Of a stretch of DNA of 64,000 bases, positions 33,457-43,005 are shown in pieces (position 1 is the first letter of the stretch; the number at the start of each line of letters is the position of its first letter). The stretch lies in the NCBI GenBank assembly GCA_964524145.1, contig CAZGCA010000002.1:77950-141949 (forward strand). Direction: 5' to 3'. A program made the translations under genes and the position numbers. This DNA is from CAZGCA01 sp964524145 (GTDB lineage Bacteria; Hydrogenedentota; CAZGCA01). The notes below the pieces were generated by a model that had not been told where the DNA came from, did no database searches, and saw only the letters and a program-made list of their open reading frames with translations.

Positions 33457-33650
33457 CGTCTGCCCACAGCGATGAGCCTCCTCGAGTGGCGCGTGAGCCG
33501 GCCCAGCGGCGGGTTTCCGAACAGCTCGACGTCGCGGAACCCTGCAGCACGGAGCAGCGATCGCATCTCGGCGCCGTTGAATATGCGCATCGATACGCGC
33601 TGCCGCTCGATTTCCTCGCGCAGCCGATAGATTGTGTACCCCGGCCCTCT
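33456..33650 (-). pseudogene. Second methyltransferase C-terminal fragment
   Basis: In another frame, immediately upstream in transcription order, the sequence reads YRLREEIERQRVSMRIF, AEMRSLLRAAGFRDVELFG and SRRLIAVGRR, a complete SAM-methyltransferase tail without its SAM-binding core. It ends where the other fragment begins. Either two different relics abut or one gene is frameshifted. Confidence 0.55.
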
Positions 33651-33679
33651 TCCGGAAGCAGAGAGAGAAACGGTGCGGG

Positions 33680-34903
33680 TTACGGTGTGAAGCAGGCTGA
33701 AGCGAAGGTGACTGTACCGTTGGGGTCGTAGGCCTGTTCGTACTTGAGGATGGTGACTTTCGAGGCGCGGACGGTCTGGAGCAGCAGGTATATCGGACCG
33801 ACGCCACAGACGTTGCGGCGGTTGCCGTCGCGCATGGCCGCATCGTAGAACCCCGACGCGTCGATCTTCTCGACGAACCCGAGCAAGTGTCTGTCGTGCT
33901 GTTCGGCGTCTTCGAGGTCGTCCTGGCCGACACGTTGAACCGCTCCGAACCGCGGACCGATATGGCTCAGGTCGACGCCCGCAATCACGCACGTCTTCTC
34001 TCGAGCATAGACGATCTCTCTGAGGTTTGTCGCGAAGGATGCGTAGGCTTCTTCTGCCGCAGGCTCTTTGCCGTCCGGCGGAACGTCGGGCGTCGAACAC
34101 AGTATCGGCAGGATGCGGGGGGTGTCGTCCTGCTGCAAGACATGTTTCAGGAAGACGGTTTGGAACTCGATCGAGTGTTCCGTACGATGCACCAGCTCGT
34201 CAGCGAAAAAGTCCGCGTCGCTGCTGCCGGCAAGCTGCTCGACAGCATCCGAATCGACAGGCATCGTCCCGAACGGCGTGTCGAACTCCTTATTTGTCAG
34301 AATGAACGGGTGTCGCGTCTGAACGTGCGCCACGCCCAATATAACGTACAGGTCCGCGGGCTCCGATTCGGCCAGCTCCTTGTACCCGTAGGCAAAACAG
34401 GCTCCACCTCGCTGGAAATCGATATGCGGCGCGATAAGGCCGGTGACGCGCTTGTCCTTGCGCGAACCGTTCGGCAGACCCGGCCCCTCGGGATCCAGGT
34501 AGAACCCGTCGATCTGCGCCCGCAACGTTTCAGGGTCGGCATCGTATGCTTTGCCGGCGAGGAACGCGTGCCTGGTTTTCGAGGAGCGAAAGTCGCATTC
34601 CACTTGTCCGCAATAGGCTCGAAACCCGTCGCTCTCAAGCAGGTGTTTGCTATCCAGCTCGTTGACAACCGCCTCGATTGACTCCATGTAGATCAGCTCG
34701 TCGAACCGCCGCATGTATTCGGCCTGAATGTCGCGCAACGAGTTCGTCCCGTCGCACAAGCTCGCGATGAAGTACGCCTTGTCGCGCAGAAACACCGGCG
34801 ACTCGCAATACTTGAGCGGGTCCTGGAAGCAGACCACGGTCTTGCCGCCGGACTGGACCGGGAACACCTCGAGCGGCCTCAGTTTCGGGAACTCTACCGG
34901 CAT
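33680..34903 (-). CDS. amrB: AmmeMemoRadiSam system protein B (MEMO1 family)
   Basis: A 407-residue protein with an N-terminal domain of about 130 residues and a MEMO-type dioxygenase-like domain. GLIAPHIDFQRGG and ILGVAHVQTRHPFIL supply the first histidines, EHSIEFQTVFL the middle motif, and AGVDLSHIGPRFG the last. In genomes with the full AmmeMemoRadiSam set it pairs with AMMECR1 and a radical SAM enzyme; neither is adjacent here. The extra N-terminal part (DPLKYCESPVFLRDKAYFIA) is longer than in minimal MEMO proteins. Confidence 0.87.
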   Translation of the reverse strand: MPVEFPKLRPLEVFPVQSGGKTVVCFQDPLKYCESPVFLRDKAYFIASLCDGTNSLRDIQAEYMRRFDELIYMESIEAVVNELDSKHLLESDGFRAYCGQVECDFRSSKTRHAFLAGKAYDADPETLRAQIDGFYLDPEGPGLPNGSRKDKRVTGLIAPHIDFQRGGACFAYGYKELAESEPADLYVILGVAHVQTRHPFILTNKEFDTPFGTMPVDSDAVEQLAGSSDADFFADELVHRTEHSIEFQTVFLKHVLQQDDTPRILPILCSTPDVPPDGKEPAAEEAYASFATNLREIVYAREKTCVIAGVDLSHIGPRFGAVQRVGQDDLEDAEQHDRHLLGFVEKIDASGFYDAAMRDGNRRNVCGVGPIYLLLQTVRASKVTILKYEQAYDPNGTVTFASACFTP

Positions 34904-34931
34904 AGTTGGTTTCCTATCGTCTCCCTTCGCA

Positions 34932-37385
34932 CTAGTCGCTGAGCAGCGATGCCTCCACCATTCTGACGAGCATCAGTTTCCGTCTCGTTGAGCGGTCCGA
35001 CCTGCGCGAGTATACCACGCCGTTGGATATGTTTACGGGTTCTATGATAACCGAACGCACCTTCCTCGAGGCATCAGTGTACCTGACAGCAACCCGGAGA
35101 TCTTCGTCTATCGCCTGCCATATCAGGTCGGCTATCCTTCTTCGCGTTCTTGCAACGGCAATCACGCCACCATCGTCCTGCTCGTCCGTCCTGAGCCCCT
35201 TCGCCCAGTCCGTGCCCCGCCGGGTGGCGCTCCGTTTCGCCCAGTCGGCCGGTTCGTCACCGTCGGGCTGCAGCACGGGCATGTACCCGGAACGTCTCAA
35301 CTCGGCGACGATTCGTTCAACCGGCGCGTCACGCCTGAGCAATGCGCCTTTCTTCGAGACTTGGCGCAGAAAGTATTTCGCGAACGAGTTGTCGGACATG
35401 ATCTCTTTGAGCCGGTACGGGTCGGCGACTTCCAGATAGGCGCCGGCGCGAGAGAAGACGATCTCGCCGTGTTTCTTCGCTATGTCGCTTATCAGCCGCT
35501 CGACCGTGCCCGGCAGGGGACTGTCGGAATGCTGCTCAAGGAACTTCTCTATCTTCGCTGGATCGAGACCGTCGTCGAGGGCGTCCCGCAACGAGTCCTG
35601 TGTTATCTTCAGTGTGATCGCCGTGTCGCACTTGACAATCTCGGCAAACTGGAGTGCCGCCGCATGGACCCGAAAGTCTATGTCGCACGGGAGCACTATC
35701 TCGCAGTTGTGCTGAAGCACAAACTCATGTGGCCGGTCGACTTCTTCCTCCGACTCACGCTCGATAGCTTCGCACCCGAGCCCTTCCTCAGAGAAATGTT
35801 GCAGCACGTCTCTGCCGAGGTCTGTCACAGCGAAACACCTGTCGCTCACCCGGGAGCCGCCGCCGCGGTCCGCGTCGAGCTGCACGATACCGAGCCAGAA
35901 CAGGCTGTCGCAGACAATCGACTCGACGACGACGTCGATGTAGAGGCTCCCCGAGAGCGTGTGTGAAAACCCTGCTCCGGGCGACCTGGGAAACATCCCG
36001 ACGAGCGAAGGATGCTTCCGGAGCAATACTCTCCTGAACCGGTTCAAAGACACCCATCTGTCGGACGGCAAGCTCCCCATGAGCCGGGCAACACACTTTC
36101 GCAGGAACGATATCTGCGATCTGCCGTTCTGGAAGTAGACCAAACCCTGTGCCGTGACGGCTGGTTTCTTGTTGCCCTCGTTCCAGAGTTCTGTCAAGAA
36201 CCATGCCCGGAACGTGTGCGCCGTCGACGCCATGGGATCCTGCATCCAGGCCGAGGCGGCAGATCTGCCCACGTACACTCCGGAGGTGTCGATGAAACAC
36301 AGGCCGCACGCGCGTGCCATCATCCCGACGAACTCAGGGTAGCGGTCGGTGTCCTCGTTCAGCACTGACACCGCAAACTTCTTGAGGGCACGCTTGTCAA
36401 ACGTGTTTCGCTGGGTCTTTCGGATTTGGTTGCGGAGCACCGCGCTGACAAACGCAAAGATGTGGTAGACGATCCTCGAGTACCTGTTCAGACTCTGTGC
36501 AGGCGGAACGACAGAGGCACCGAGATAGTCCACCATCTTCTCGCCCGGTCGTGTCGGCACCGTATCGAACCCGAACCGAAGCGCCTGCCGAACCTCCTCC
36601 GGGACGACGAGCGTGTCGCGCGACTGGTACCCAATCTCCGGAGAAAGGTGGAGCAACGGCGTTGAGTCGAGCAGTATCAAGAGCCCTTGCCGCACGGCCG
36701 CCGGCGACTCTTGCACAACAACTGGATCGTCTTGCGACCCCGCATACTCGAGTGCCTGCCGGCAACTGATATCAAGGGATTGAACGTAGTGCTCCAGCCT
36801 GGCGCCATCGGACAAGGCCTCCCGTATCTGTTGTACCTTATCGAGCCGGGACAGGCCCGTCGGATCGGTACCGAGAAAATCCAGATGTCGTTCCAACGCC
36901 TCGTCCGTCGCGTTGCGCAACAGGTATCCGACCTTGATGGGCTCGTTCCGCCATGCCGACGACGACCCGATACAACAGTCCGGCACGACGAGCACATCGA
37001 GACTACCGGAGTCGGTACCGTCCCGCGTACAGAACAGCAACCCGTTGCGACGCAACGTATCGATCGCCAGCTCGGCACCTTCTTCGTCGTTGCCGAAACA
37101 GGTGTCTATCGCCCATTCACGTGCGACCCGGCCCCCTTCGGAAATGACAAAGTCCAGCAACGCTCTTTCGTCGTGCGACAACGTGATAAGGGCCGACTCG
37201 ACTTCGTGCCCGCGCGAGAGCTGCGTATGCACCAACCGGAGAAGGGCAGCCTTGTTTCGTATTGCCCGCACCTCCGGATGAGTCCTGGATCGGAACCGGC
37301 GTGTCGTCGCGATCTCCCTGAGTTCCCCCAGTGAGAGCTCACTGAGGATCTCAAGCAGTGTTTCCATCGGTTGCCTCTTGCTCAT
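34932..37385 (-). CDS. Helicase-associated protein with Helicase_C_3-like and WYL-like domains (XPB partner)
   Basis: An 817-residue protein. The C-terminal half contains a Helicase_C_3-like segment (HEFVLQHNCEIVLPCDIDF). It ends in a WYL-like ligand-binding domain (IWQAIDEDLRVAVRYTDAS, VIIEPVNISNGVVYSRR). The N-terminal half has winged-helix-like repeats. Its ATG overlaps the helicase stop as ATGA, so the pair is translationally coupled. The same pairing occurs in actinobacteria (Rv0861c/Rv0862c). The role is presumably DNA repair with XPB; the WYL domain hints at nucleic-acid or ligand sensing. Confidence 0.82.
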   Translation of the reverse strand: MSKRQPMETLLEILSELSLGELREIATTRRFRSRTHPEVRAIRNKAALLRLVHTQLSRGHEVESALITLSHDERALLDFVISEGGRVAREWAIDTCFGNDEEGAELAIDTLRRNGLLFCTRDGTDSGSLDVLVVPDCCIGSSSAWRNEPIKVGYLLRNATDEALERHLDFLGTDPTGLSRLDKVQQIREALSDGARLEHYVQSLDISCRQALEYAGSQDDPVVVQESPAAVRQGLLILLDSTPLLHLSPEIGYQSRDTLVVPEEVRQALRFGFDTVPTRPGEKMVDYLGASVVPPAQSLNRYSRIVYHIFAFVSAVLRNQIRKTQRNTFDKRALKKFAVSVLNEDTDRYPEFVGMMARACGLCFIDTSGVYVGRSAASAWMQDPMASTAHTFRAWFLTELWNEGNKKPAVTAQGLVYFQNGRSQISFLRKCVARLMGSLPSDRWVSLNRFRRVLLRKHPSLVGMFPRSPGAGFSHTLSGSLYIDVVVESIVCDSLFWLGIVQLDADRGGGSRVSDRCFAVTDLGRDVLQHFSEEGLGCEAIERESEEEVDRPHEFVLQHNCEIVLPCDIDFRVHAAALQFAEIVKCDTAITLKITQDSLRDALDDGLDPAKIEKFLEQHSDSPLPGTVERLISDIAKKHGEIVFSRAGAYLEVADPYRLKEIMSDNSFAKYFLRQVSKKGALLRRDAPVERIVAELRRSGYMPVLQPDGDEPADWAKRSATRRGTDWAKGLRTDEQDDGGVIAVARTRRRIADLIWQAIDEDLRVAVRYTDASRKVRSVIIEPVNISNGVVYSRRSDRSTRRKLMLVRMVEASLLSD

Positions 37386-39055
37386 TGGACGTTTTGAATC
37401 TCGTAACGGTACCCTTGCTCGGTGAGGAACAGCTGCCGTTTCTGGCAAAACTCCTGGTCGCGCGTGTCGCGAGTGACCAGCGAATAGAATATCGCCTGGT
37501 TGCCTTGGCTCTTGGGCCGGAGTATTCGGCCAAGCCGCTGCGCCTCTTCCTGGCGAGACCCGAACGTGCCCGAGACCTGGATCGCCACGTTCGCGTCGGG
37601 CAGGTCTATGGCGAAGTTGGCCACCTTCGAGACGACCAGCAGTTTGACGTCGCCTGAACGAAACCGTGAGTAAAGCTCCTCCCGTTCGGTATTGGGCATC
37701 TTGCCGGTGATCAGCGGCGCCGAGACAAGCGATGCTATCTTCTTGAGCTGGTCGAGGTACTGGCCGATGACAAGCACGCTGTCGTCCTTGTGCTTTTCGA
37801 GCAACGACCGCACAACGTCCATCTTTCTCGGGTTGGTAGCTGCAACGCGATACTTGATGCGTGTGGCGGCGACGGCGTATTGCATCCGGAGTTCATCCAC
37901 CAGCGGCACCCGCAGCTCGACACACCGCGCCTGAGCTATCCATCCTTGCCGTTCGAGCACCTTCCAGGGCACATCGTATCGTTTGGGACCGATCAGGCTG
38001 AAGACGTCGTCCTCGCGGCCGTCTTCACGGACCAGGGTCGCCGTCAGCCCGAGCCGCCGCGTTGCCTGCAGATCGGCGGCGACGCGAAACACCGGCGCGG
38101 GCAGCAGGTGTACCTCGTCGTAAACGATCAGCCCCCAGTTGCGCCGGTCAAAGAGGCCGAAATGGAGGAACTCCTCGTATCTTGCTCTTCTGTACGTCAG
38201 TATCTGGTAGGTCGCTATCGTCACGGGTCTGACGGTCTTCTCCTCGCCGCTATACTCTCCTATGAGGGCGGGGTCGAGCTCCATCTTGTCGATCAACTCG
38301 TCGCGCCACTGCCGGACGGCGACGATGTTCGTTGCGACTATGAGCGTGCTGGTCTTCGCCCGCGCCATGACGCCCATCGCTACCAGCGTCTTGCCGGCTC
38401 CGCACGGCAGGGCAACCACGCCGCTGCCGCCAAGAGGCGAACCGTCGAGGTAATAGGAATCGATCGCAGACTGCTGATACGGTCGCAACACCAGCGGCGG
38501 GCCCGAGAGCATGGTGTCGCGCAGGCCCATATTAAGCCGCTCGCCCTCCTTGTAGCCGGCACGATCCTCGACGGGATACCCTATCTTTATGAGAGCCTGC
38601 TTGATACGACCTCGTTGGAACGGCCGTACTACCACCCGCGTGTCGTCAAGCCTCGATTCGACATACTGCGACGTGCCCTTTGTGCGGACGATCTCCTCCA
38701 TGAGCATCGGGTCGTCGGCGCTCAGGACGAGCCGCGCTTCGTCATCACGCGTCAGCTTCAGCCTGCCGTACCTGCTGACATAGTCGCGTACATCGCTTGT
38801 CACGTTCTGCGGCACGTCGTACTTGTTGTACCGGTCCAGGGCATCGATGACGGCCTCCGAGCTCACCCCCGCCGCCGCTGCGTTCCAGAGCGAGATCGGC
38901 GTGATGCGGTACGTGTGGAAATGTTCCGGACTCTTCTCCAGTTCCGCAAAAAGAGCGATCGCGTCCCGGGCCTCCTCGAACACCGGGTTCTTGGTCTCGA
39001 GCAGCATCGTCCGGTCGGATTGGACGATCAACGGCCGGTCAGGTTTGTAACCCAC
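37382..39055 (-). CDS. XPB/Ssl2-family DNA helicase
   Basis: A 557-residue superfamily 2, 3'-to-5' DNA helicase homologous to eukaryotic XPB. Walker A is CGAGKT with Lys222, the DEVH box is at 313-316, the XPB-specific RED motif is Arg343-Glu344-Asp345, and QEEAQRLGRILRP is motif VI. The N-terminal damage-recognition-like domain starts RPLIVQSD, as in other bacterial XPBs, which supports GTG 39055 over later ATGs. It is first in an operon with its partner and has a good promoter at 39161-39190. Confidence 0.95.
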   Translation of the reverse strand: MGYKPDRPLIVQSDRTMLLETKNPVFEEARDAIALFAELEKSPEHFHTYRITPISLWNAAAAGVSSEAVIDALDRYNKYDVPQNVTSDVRDYVSRYGRLKLTRDDEARLVLSADDPMLMEEIVRTKGTSQYVESRLDDTRVVVRPFQRGRIKQALIKIGYPVEDRAGYKEGERLNMGLRDTMLSGPPLVLRPYQQSAIDSYYLDGSPLGGSGVVALPCGAGKTLVAMGVMARAKTSTLIVATNIVAVRQWRDELIDKMELDPALIGEYSGEEKTVRPVTIATYQILTYRRARYEEFLHFGLFDRRNWGLIVYDEVHLLPAPVFRVAADLQATRRLGLTATLVREDGREDDVFSLIGPKRYDVPWKVLERQGWIAQARCVELRVPLVDELRMQYAVAATRIKYRVAATNPRKMDVVRSLLEKHKDDSVLVIGQYLDQLKKIASLVSAPLITGKMPNTEREELYSRFRSGDVKLLVVSKVANFAIDLPDANVAIQVSGTFGSRQEEAQRLGRILRPKSQGNQAIFYSLVTRDTRDQEFCQKRQLFLTEQGYRYEIQNVQ

Positions 39056-39160
39056 TGTCGTCCAGGCGATTAGGAGTTGGCCCCCAGGGTCTCCTGCCGC
39101 CCACCTTCTCCCGGTTGCGCCTCTTTTCGATCACACAAGACAGAGCATATCAAGTATATA

Positions 39161-39190
39161 ATTGTACCCGATACCTGTCCAGTTTGTCAA
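39161..39190 (-). promoter_or_regulatory. Sigma70-type promoter of the XPB operon
   Basis: On the minus strand, TTGACA (39190-39185), an 18-nt spacer and TACAAT (39166-39161), about 105 nt before the GTG start. Confidence 0.65.
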
Positions 39191-39300
39191 AAAAGCGGGC
39201 TGTGCAGTGTCGACACCACAGGCGGCCCTATCGACAAGTCGGGGGCCTATGCTTCGGCGTTCCGGTGAAGGCCGCCTGAAGGCAGGACTACGAACCTTGA

Positions 39301-40719
39301 TTACGAGCCGGGCGACCTGGCGGCGAGTGCGCTGCATCCGGGGGCGTCTGCCTGACCTTCTGCAAGCTCCACGAGAAAATCCGGCAACTCGCCGTTGGCG
39401 TCCGAGACCGCCTTGGCGAACAGATCGGTCACCACGTCTTCGTTCTCGTCGGCAACGTTCTTCTCGAATGGGTCGGCAGCGGTCAAGTCGTGCAGGAACG
39501 CTCCTGTCCCGTTGACCTTGCAGTTCAGCCACCAGTTGTCGGTGATGACGGTCACCGCGGAACCCCACGCGACGGTCACGTGGTCGCGAATCGGCGCCCC
39601 GTCCTCGACCGCGGTCTTGAAGAAGCCCCGACCGTCGATCGGTTCAGGCGGCTCGACGCCGGCCGCTTCGAGTATCGTGGCCGTGATGTCGGTATGGTCG
39701 ACGAACAGCGGGCTTCGCTTTCCCGCACCAATACCCTCGGGATGGCGGACGAATATCGGCACGTCGTACACGTCCGGAGACGACGGATAGCCGCGTTTGC
39801 CCATATAGTTCCGGTCGCCGATGGAATGGCCGTGGTCATTGGTCACTATGAGCAGGGTGTTCTCGAGCATACCGTTAACCTGCAGCGTTTCGTAGAGATG
39901 ACCGAACCACCTGTCGCACATGGTCACGAGCCCGCTGTAGTTCGCCTGGGTGCGTCTGAGCAGTTCCGGCGGCAGCGTGCTCGTGTCGGCGTAGCCTGAA
40001 ACCACCTGTTCGGGCCCGTCACTATCGTCGTACATCCGGCGATACCATTCGGGCACGAACCACGGTTCGTGCGGGTCGAAACTCTCGACAAGCAGGAAGA
40101 ACTTCTCCGCGTCGCGGTTCTGCTCGAGCCAGCGAGCCGACTCGATCAGCACGCGGGCGTTGAAATAGTCCTCCTCGCGTACGCGGTCGCGCATGTTCAG
40201 CAGACACTTCGAGATGAACCGTATCTTTTGCTCGTTCTGCAACTCACGTGGAAGCCAGTAGTCTATCTCCTCCTGGGTGGGAACAGGACCGCTTCTGGCC
40301 ATGTCGATCTCCTGGCCGCGCAGGAACATCCACTGGTCAAACCCGCGCCCGTAGTTCTTCGAAGGCTTGAACATGTGGTAGACGTCGGCGATAAGACCCG
40401 TACGGTACCCGCCGATGTCGCGCAGCATCTCGGCAAGCGTCGGCTGGTCTTCAGGGATGGGACCCCAGCCCGGCGCGCCAACAAAATCGCCTTTCAGCCG
40501 GAAATCCGAGTCCCAGAACGGATAGACGCGGCGTCCCGTGTAGAGCGCCCTGCGGGTCGGCAGCGTCGGTAGCGATTCCGGGTACGCCCGTGTCATCACG
40601 AGCGATTCGGCAGCCAGCGCGTCAAGGTGCGGCGTGTGGACCTTGCCCCACGGCGGCGATCCGTAGCAGCCGATGCTATCCTTACGAAGCGAATCGAACA
40701 CGACCAAGACAATATTCAT
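39301..40719 (-). CDS. Sulfatase-fold hydrolase with Thr at the nucleophile position
   Basis: A 472-residue member of the alkaline phosphatase/sulfatase superfamily. Metal-site motifs are LVVFDSLRKDSIGCYG at the N-terminus and VTNDHGHSIGDR near the middle. The sulfatase signature C/S-x-P-x-R reads T-L-P-T-R, with Thr52, so formylglycine cannot form. A Thr nucleophile is used by phosphodiesterases and phosphomonoesterases of this superfamily, so the substrate may be a phosphate or phosphonate ester. There is no signal peptide. It lies alone between the XPB promoter region and divergent trpD. Confidence 0.85.
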   Translation of the reverse strand: MNIVLVVFDSLRKDSIGCYGSPPWGKVHTPHLDALAAESLVMTRAYPESLPTLPTRRALYTGRRVYPFWDSDFRLKGDFVGAPGWGPIPEDQPTLAEMLRDIGGYRTGLIADVYHMFKPSKNYGRGFDQWMFLRGQEIDMARSGPVPTQEEIDYWLPRELQNEQKIRFISKCLLNMRDRVREEDYFNARVLIESARWLEQNRDAEKFFLLVESFDPHEPWFVPEWYRRMYDDSDGPEQVVSGYADTSTLPPELLRRTQANYSGLVTMCDRWFGHLYETLQVNGMLENTLLIVTNDHGHSIGDRNYMGKRGYPSSPDVYDVPIFVRHPEGIGAGKRSPLFVDHTDITATILEAAGVEPPEPIDGRGFFKTAVEDGAPIRDHVTVAWGSAVTVITDNWWLNCKVNGTGAFLHDLTAADPFEKNVADENEDVVTDLFAKAVSDANGELPDFLVELAEGQADAPGCSALAARSPGS

Positions 40720-41024
40720 CCTCTACTCTCCTTATCATAGGTTGTTTGATACGGTTTGATTGGATCGTCCGAACAACTACGAAATCGGTCGCATCGCGCA
40801 TCATGCGTCCAATCAAGCGGTGCGTCCTTTACTGACAGTATGCCGGTTCCTGCCGGAAGTGTCAAGCCGGGCGGGGAGACGGGCAACGGTCAACAGATCG
40901 GTGGTCCCGGCCGGCTTCTTGTGGCCCGCCAAATGTTGAAACGGGGATGCCGGTATGGTAGGTTAGTCCACGCTGTTCATGTTCGATGTCCTGCGTTCTG
41001 TGGTAGAGGCAAGTGTGAGGGAAG
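40720..41024. other. Divergent intergenic region
   Basis: About 305 nt between the sulfatase-like gene and trpD. I see the Shine-Dalgarno sites of both genes and only a weak TTGAAA/TAGGTT promoter candidate for trpD; there is no attenuator-like hairpin with Trp codons. Confidence 0.4.
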
Positions 41025-42161
41025 ATGACTGAAACCAGCGACAGGTTGAAACCTATTGAGCCGGACCAAACACCTTTCATTGACAGGTGGCGCGGTGTGC
41101 CGCACGACAGCGAGATGGACCCGATAATCGAGCGTGTCGTCGCCGGCACCGACCTGCCGGAGAAAGACGCGCGCCGCGCGATGACCCATATCATGAGCGG
41201 CGACCTTTCGAACGATCAGACTGGGGCGTTTCTCACGGCGCTTGCCGTCAAGGGAGAAACCGCCGCCGAGATCGCTGCGTTTGCCCGCGTCATGCGCGAG
41301 AAGGCCGAACGCGTGCGGCCGAACGTATCGTCGCCGATGCTGGACACCTGCGGCACGGGCGGCGACAGGTCGAGCACCTTCAACATATCCACCACGTCGA
41401 TGTTTGTCGCAGCCGCTGCGGGAATACCCGTCGCGAAACACGGCAACCGAGGCATAACCTCGGGGTGCGGGAGCGCGGACGTGCTCGAAGCGTTGGGTGC
41501 GACGATCGAGTTGGCGCCGGCGCAGGTGGAACAGTGTATCGAGGAAGTCGGCGTTGGGTTCATGTTCGCGCCGCTTTACCACCGGTCGATGAAACACGTC
41601 ATGCCGGTTCGCAAAGAGCTGGCGAAGCTCGGGCAGCGCACGGTGTTCAATATCCTCGGGCCTCTATCGAACCCGGCGAACGCAACCCGGCAGTTGCTCG
41701 GCGTGTTCGCGGCCGAACTGGCCGGGCTGATGGCTGACGTGTTGTGCCGGTTGGGTGTCGAGCGTGCGTTGGTTGTCCGGGGCGAGTGCGGCGGTGAGAA
41801 GTTCTTGGACGAGATATCGACCTGCGGCGAGACGTTGGCCGTCGAGTTGAACAGCGGGGAGATCGTCGAGCGCAGGTTCTTGCCGGAAGCCCTCGGGTTC
41901 GAACGAGCCTCGATCGAGAGCCTGCGATGCGAGTCGCCATCGGAAAGTGCCGCCATCCTGCGGAACGTGCTCCGAGGCGAGGATAAGGGGCCGAAAGGCG
42001 ACGTCGTATTGCTGAACACCGGCGCGGCCATCTACGTCGGACGCGACGACGTCGAGGATATCAAATCGGGGATCGACATCGCGAGAGAAATGCTCGAGTC
42101 CGGCAAAGCCATCGAGAAGCTCGAAGCCTTCATCGCTCTCACCAACAAACTGGCAACGTAA
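41025..42161 (+). CDS. trpD: Anthranilate phosphoribosyltransferase
   Basis: A 378-residue TrpD, which joins anthranilate to PRPP in tryptophan synthesis. The PRPP loop is DTCGTGGD (107-114), followed by FNISTTS, KHGNRGITS and the anthranilate region MFAPLYHRSMKHVMPVRKEL and NILGPLSNP. It has an N-terminal extension of about 30 residues before the usual start. No other trp gene is in the window, so it is an orphan copy, or the pathway is dispersed. Confidence 0.95.
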   Translation: MTETSDRLKPIEPDQTPFIDRWRGVPHDSEMDPIIERVVAGTDLPEKDARRAMTHIMSGDLSNDQTGAFLTALAVKGETAAEIAAFARVMREKAERVRPNVSSPMLDTCGTGGDRSSTFNISTTSMFVAAAAGIPVAKHGNRGITSGCGSADVLEALGATIELAPAQVEQCIEEVGVGFMFAPLYHRSMKHVMPVRKELAKLGQRTVFNILGPLSNPANATRQLLGVFAAELAGLMADVLCRLGVERALVVRGECGGEKFLDEISTCGETLAVELNSGEIVERRFLPEALGFERASIESLRCESPSESAAILRNVLRGEDKGPKGDVVLLNTGAAIYVGRDDVEDIKSGIDIAREMLESGKAIEKLEAFIALTNKLAT

Positions 42162-42178
42162 CGCCATCCGAGGACGTT

Positions 42179-42991
42179 CTACCTGCAGGTCTCGAGGTGG
42201 TCTATGACGCGGGTGCGGACGTCGGCGATGTGGCGGACGCCCGTATTGCAGAGCGATTCGATGAATTCCTTATGATGTGCCAGAGCCTGCTCGTTGCTCG
42301 TTGTGGAAGGTGATCTCCGGACGTAGGCGTCGGAAGCGGGCTCCCACCTGTAGACAAGCGTGTGCGGTTCGTTCCCGTCGCTGTGGTGCATGGCGGCGAT
42401 TCTGCGTTTGATGCGGCCCCCGGCACGTACCACACGAAGAAACAACATCAGGTTGACCCGCCGGAAATCGGCTTCCGGCACCTTGTTCGTGCCGCAGAGT
42501 TGGTCGCGAGTCTGGTCAATGGTGTCGGCGTGCAGGTTTGTGGCAACCATGTGGCCTGCGGAGGTGAGGCTGAAGAAGTCGCGCGCGTCGCGGCCCCAGA
42601 GATAAGCGAAGTAACGACCCGCACCGATCTCGTGACATAGGTAGCACGCACGCGGGCCGGCTTGCCGTGTGGACGCCCCTCGGACCACTGAGCCCGAGCT
42701 GGCGGCGACTATCCTGACGTCCGGCGGAATAAAGTTGAGAAGCGCGCACATCACCGCCGTCTTGCCCGCACCGCCGGGCACGGCTCCCACGAGGAACGAC
42801 GATCCGGAAGAGACGGCCTCGAGCAGGTATGCAGCCATCTCGACGTTCATCGTTCCTGCATCTATCAGGTCGACTACGGAGAGCATTCGGCCGCCGCGCT
42901 GGTTGCACCGTTCGATCTCGTAGCAATGCTCTTCAACCATTCGGCCGCGGTCTATCAACGGGTCACTCCCATTGGGAACTGGCAGGCGCAT
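42179..42991 (-). CDS. Single-domain GspE/VirB11-like secretion ATPase homologue
   Basis: A 270-residue P-loop protein. Walker A is VPGGAGKT (71-78, Lys77) in GAVPGGAGKTAVMCALL. A Walker-B-like HEIG and a His-box segment (GHMVATNLHADT) match type II/IV secretion ATPases. It lacks the N-terminal domains of full GspE, and no pilus or secretion gene is adjacent. The low content of recognisable ASP-box residues makes the assignment provisional. It is the last minus-strand gene of the BlaI/M56 region, 14 nt after the DUF481 stop. Confidence 0.6.
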   Translation of the reverse strand: MRLPVPNGSDPLIDRGRMVEEHCYEIERCNQRGGRMLSVVDLIDAGTMNVEMAAYLLEAVSSGSSFLVGAVPGGAGKTAVMCALLNFIPPDVRIVAASSGSVVRGASTRQAGPRACYLCHEIGAGRYFAYLWGRDARDFFSLTSAGHMVATNLHADTIDQTRDQLCGTNKVPEADFRRVNLMLFLRVVRAGGRIKRRIAAMHHSDGNEPHTLVYRWEPASDAYVRRSPSTTSNEQALAHHKEFIESLCNTGVRHIADVRTRVIDHLETCR

Positions 42992-43005
42992 GGCGCCGCC
43001 GTGCG

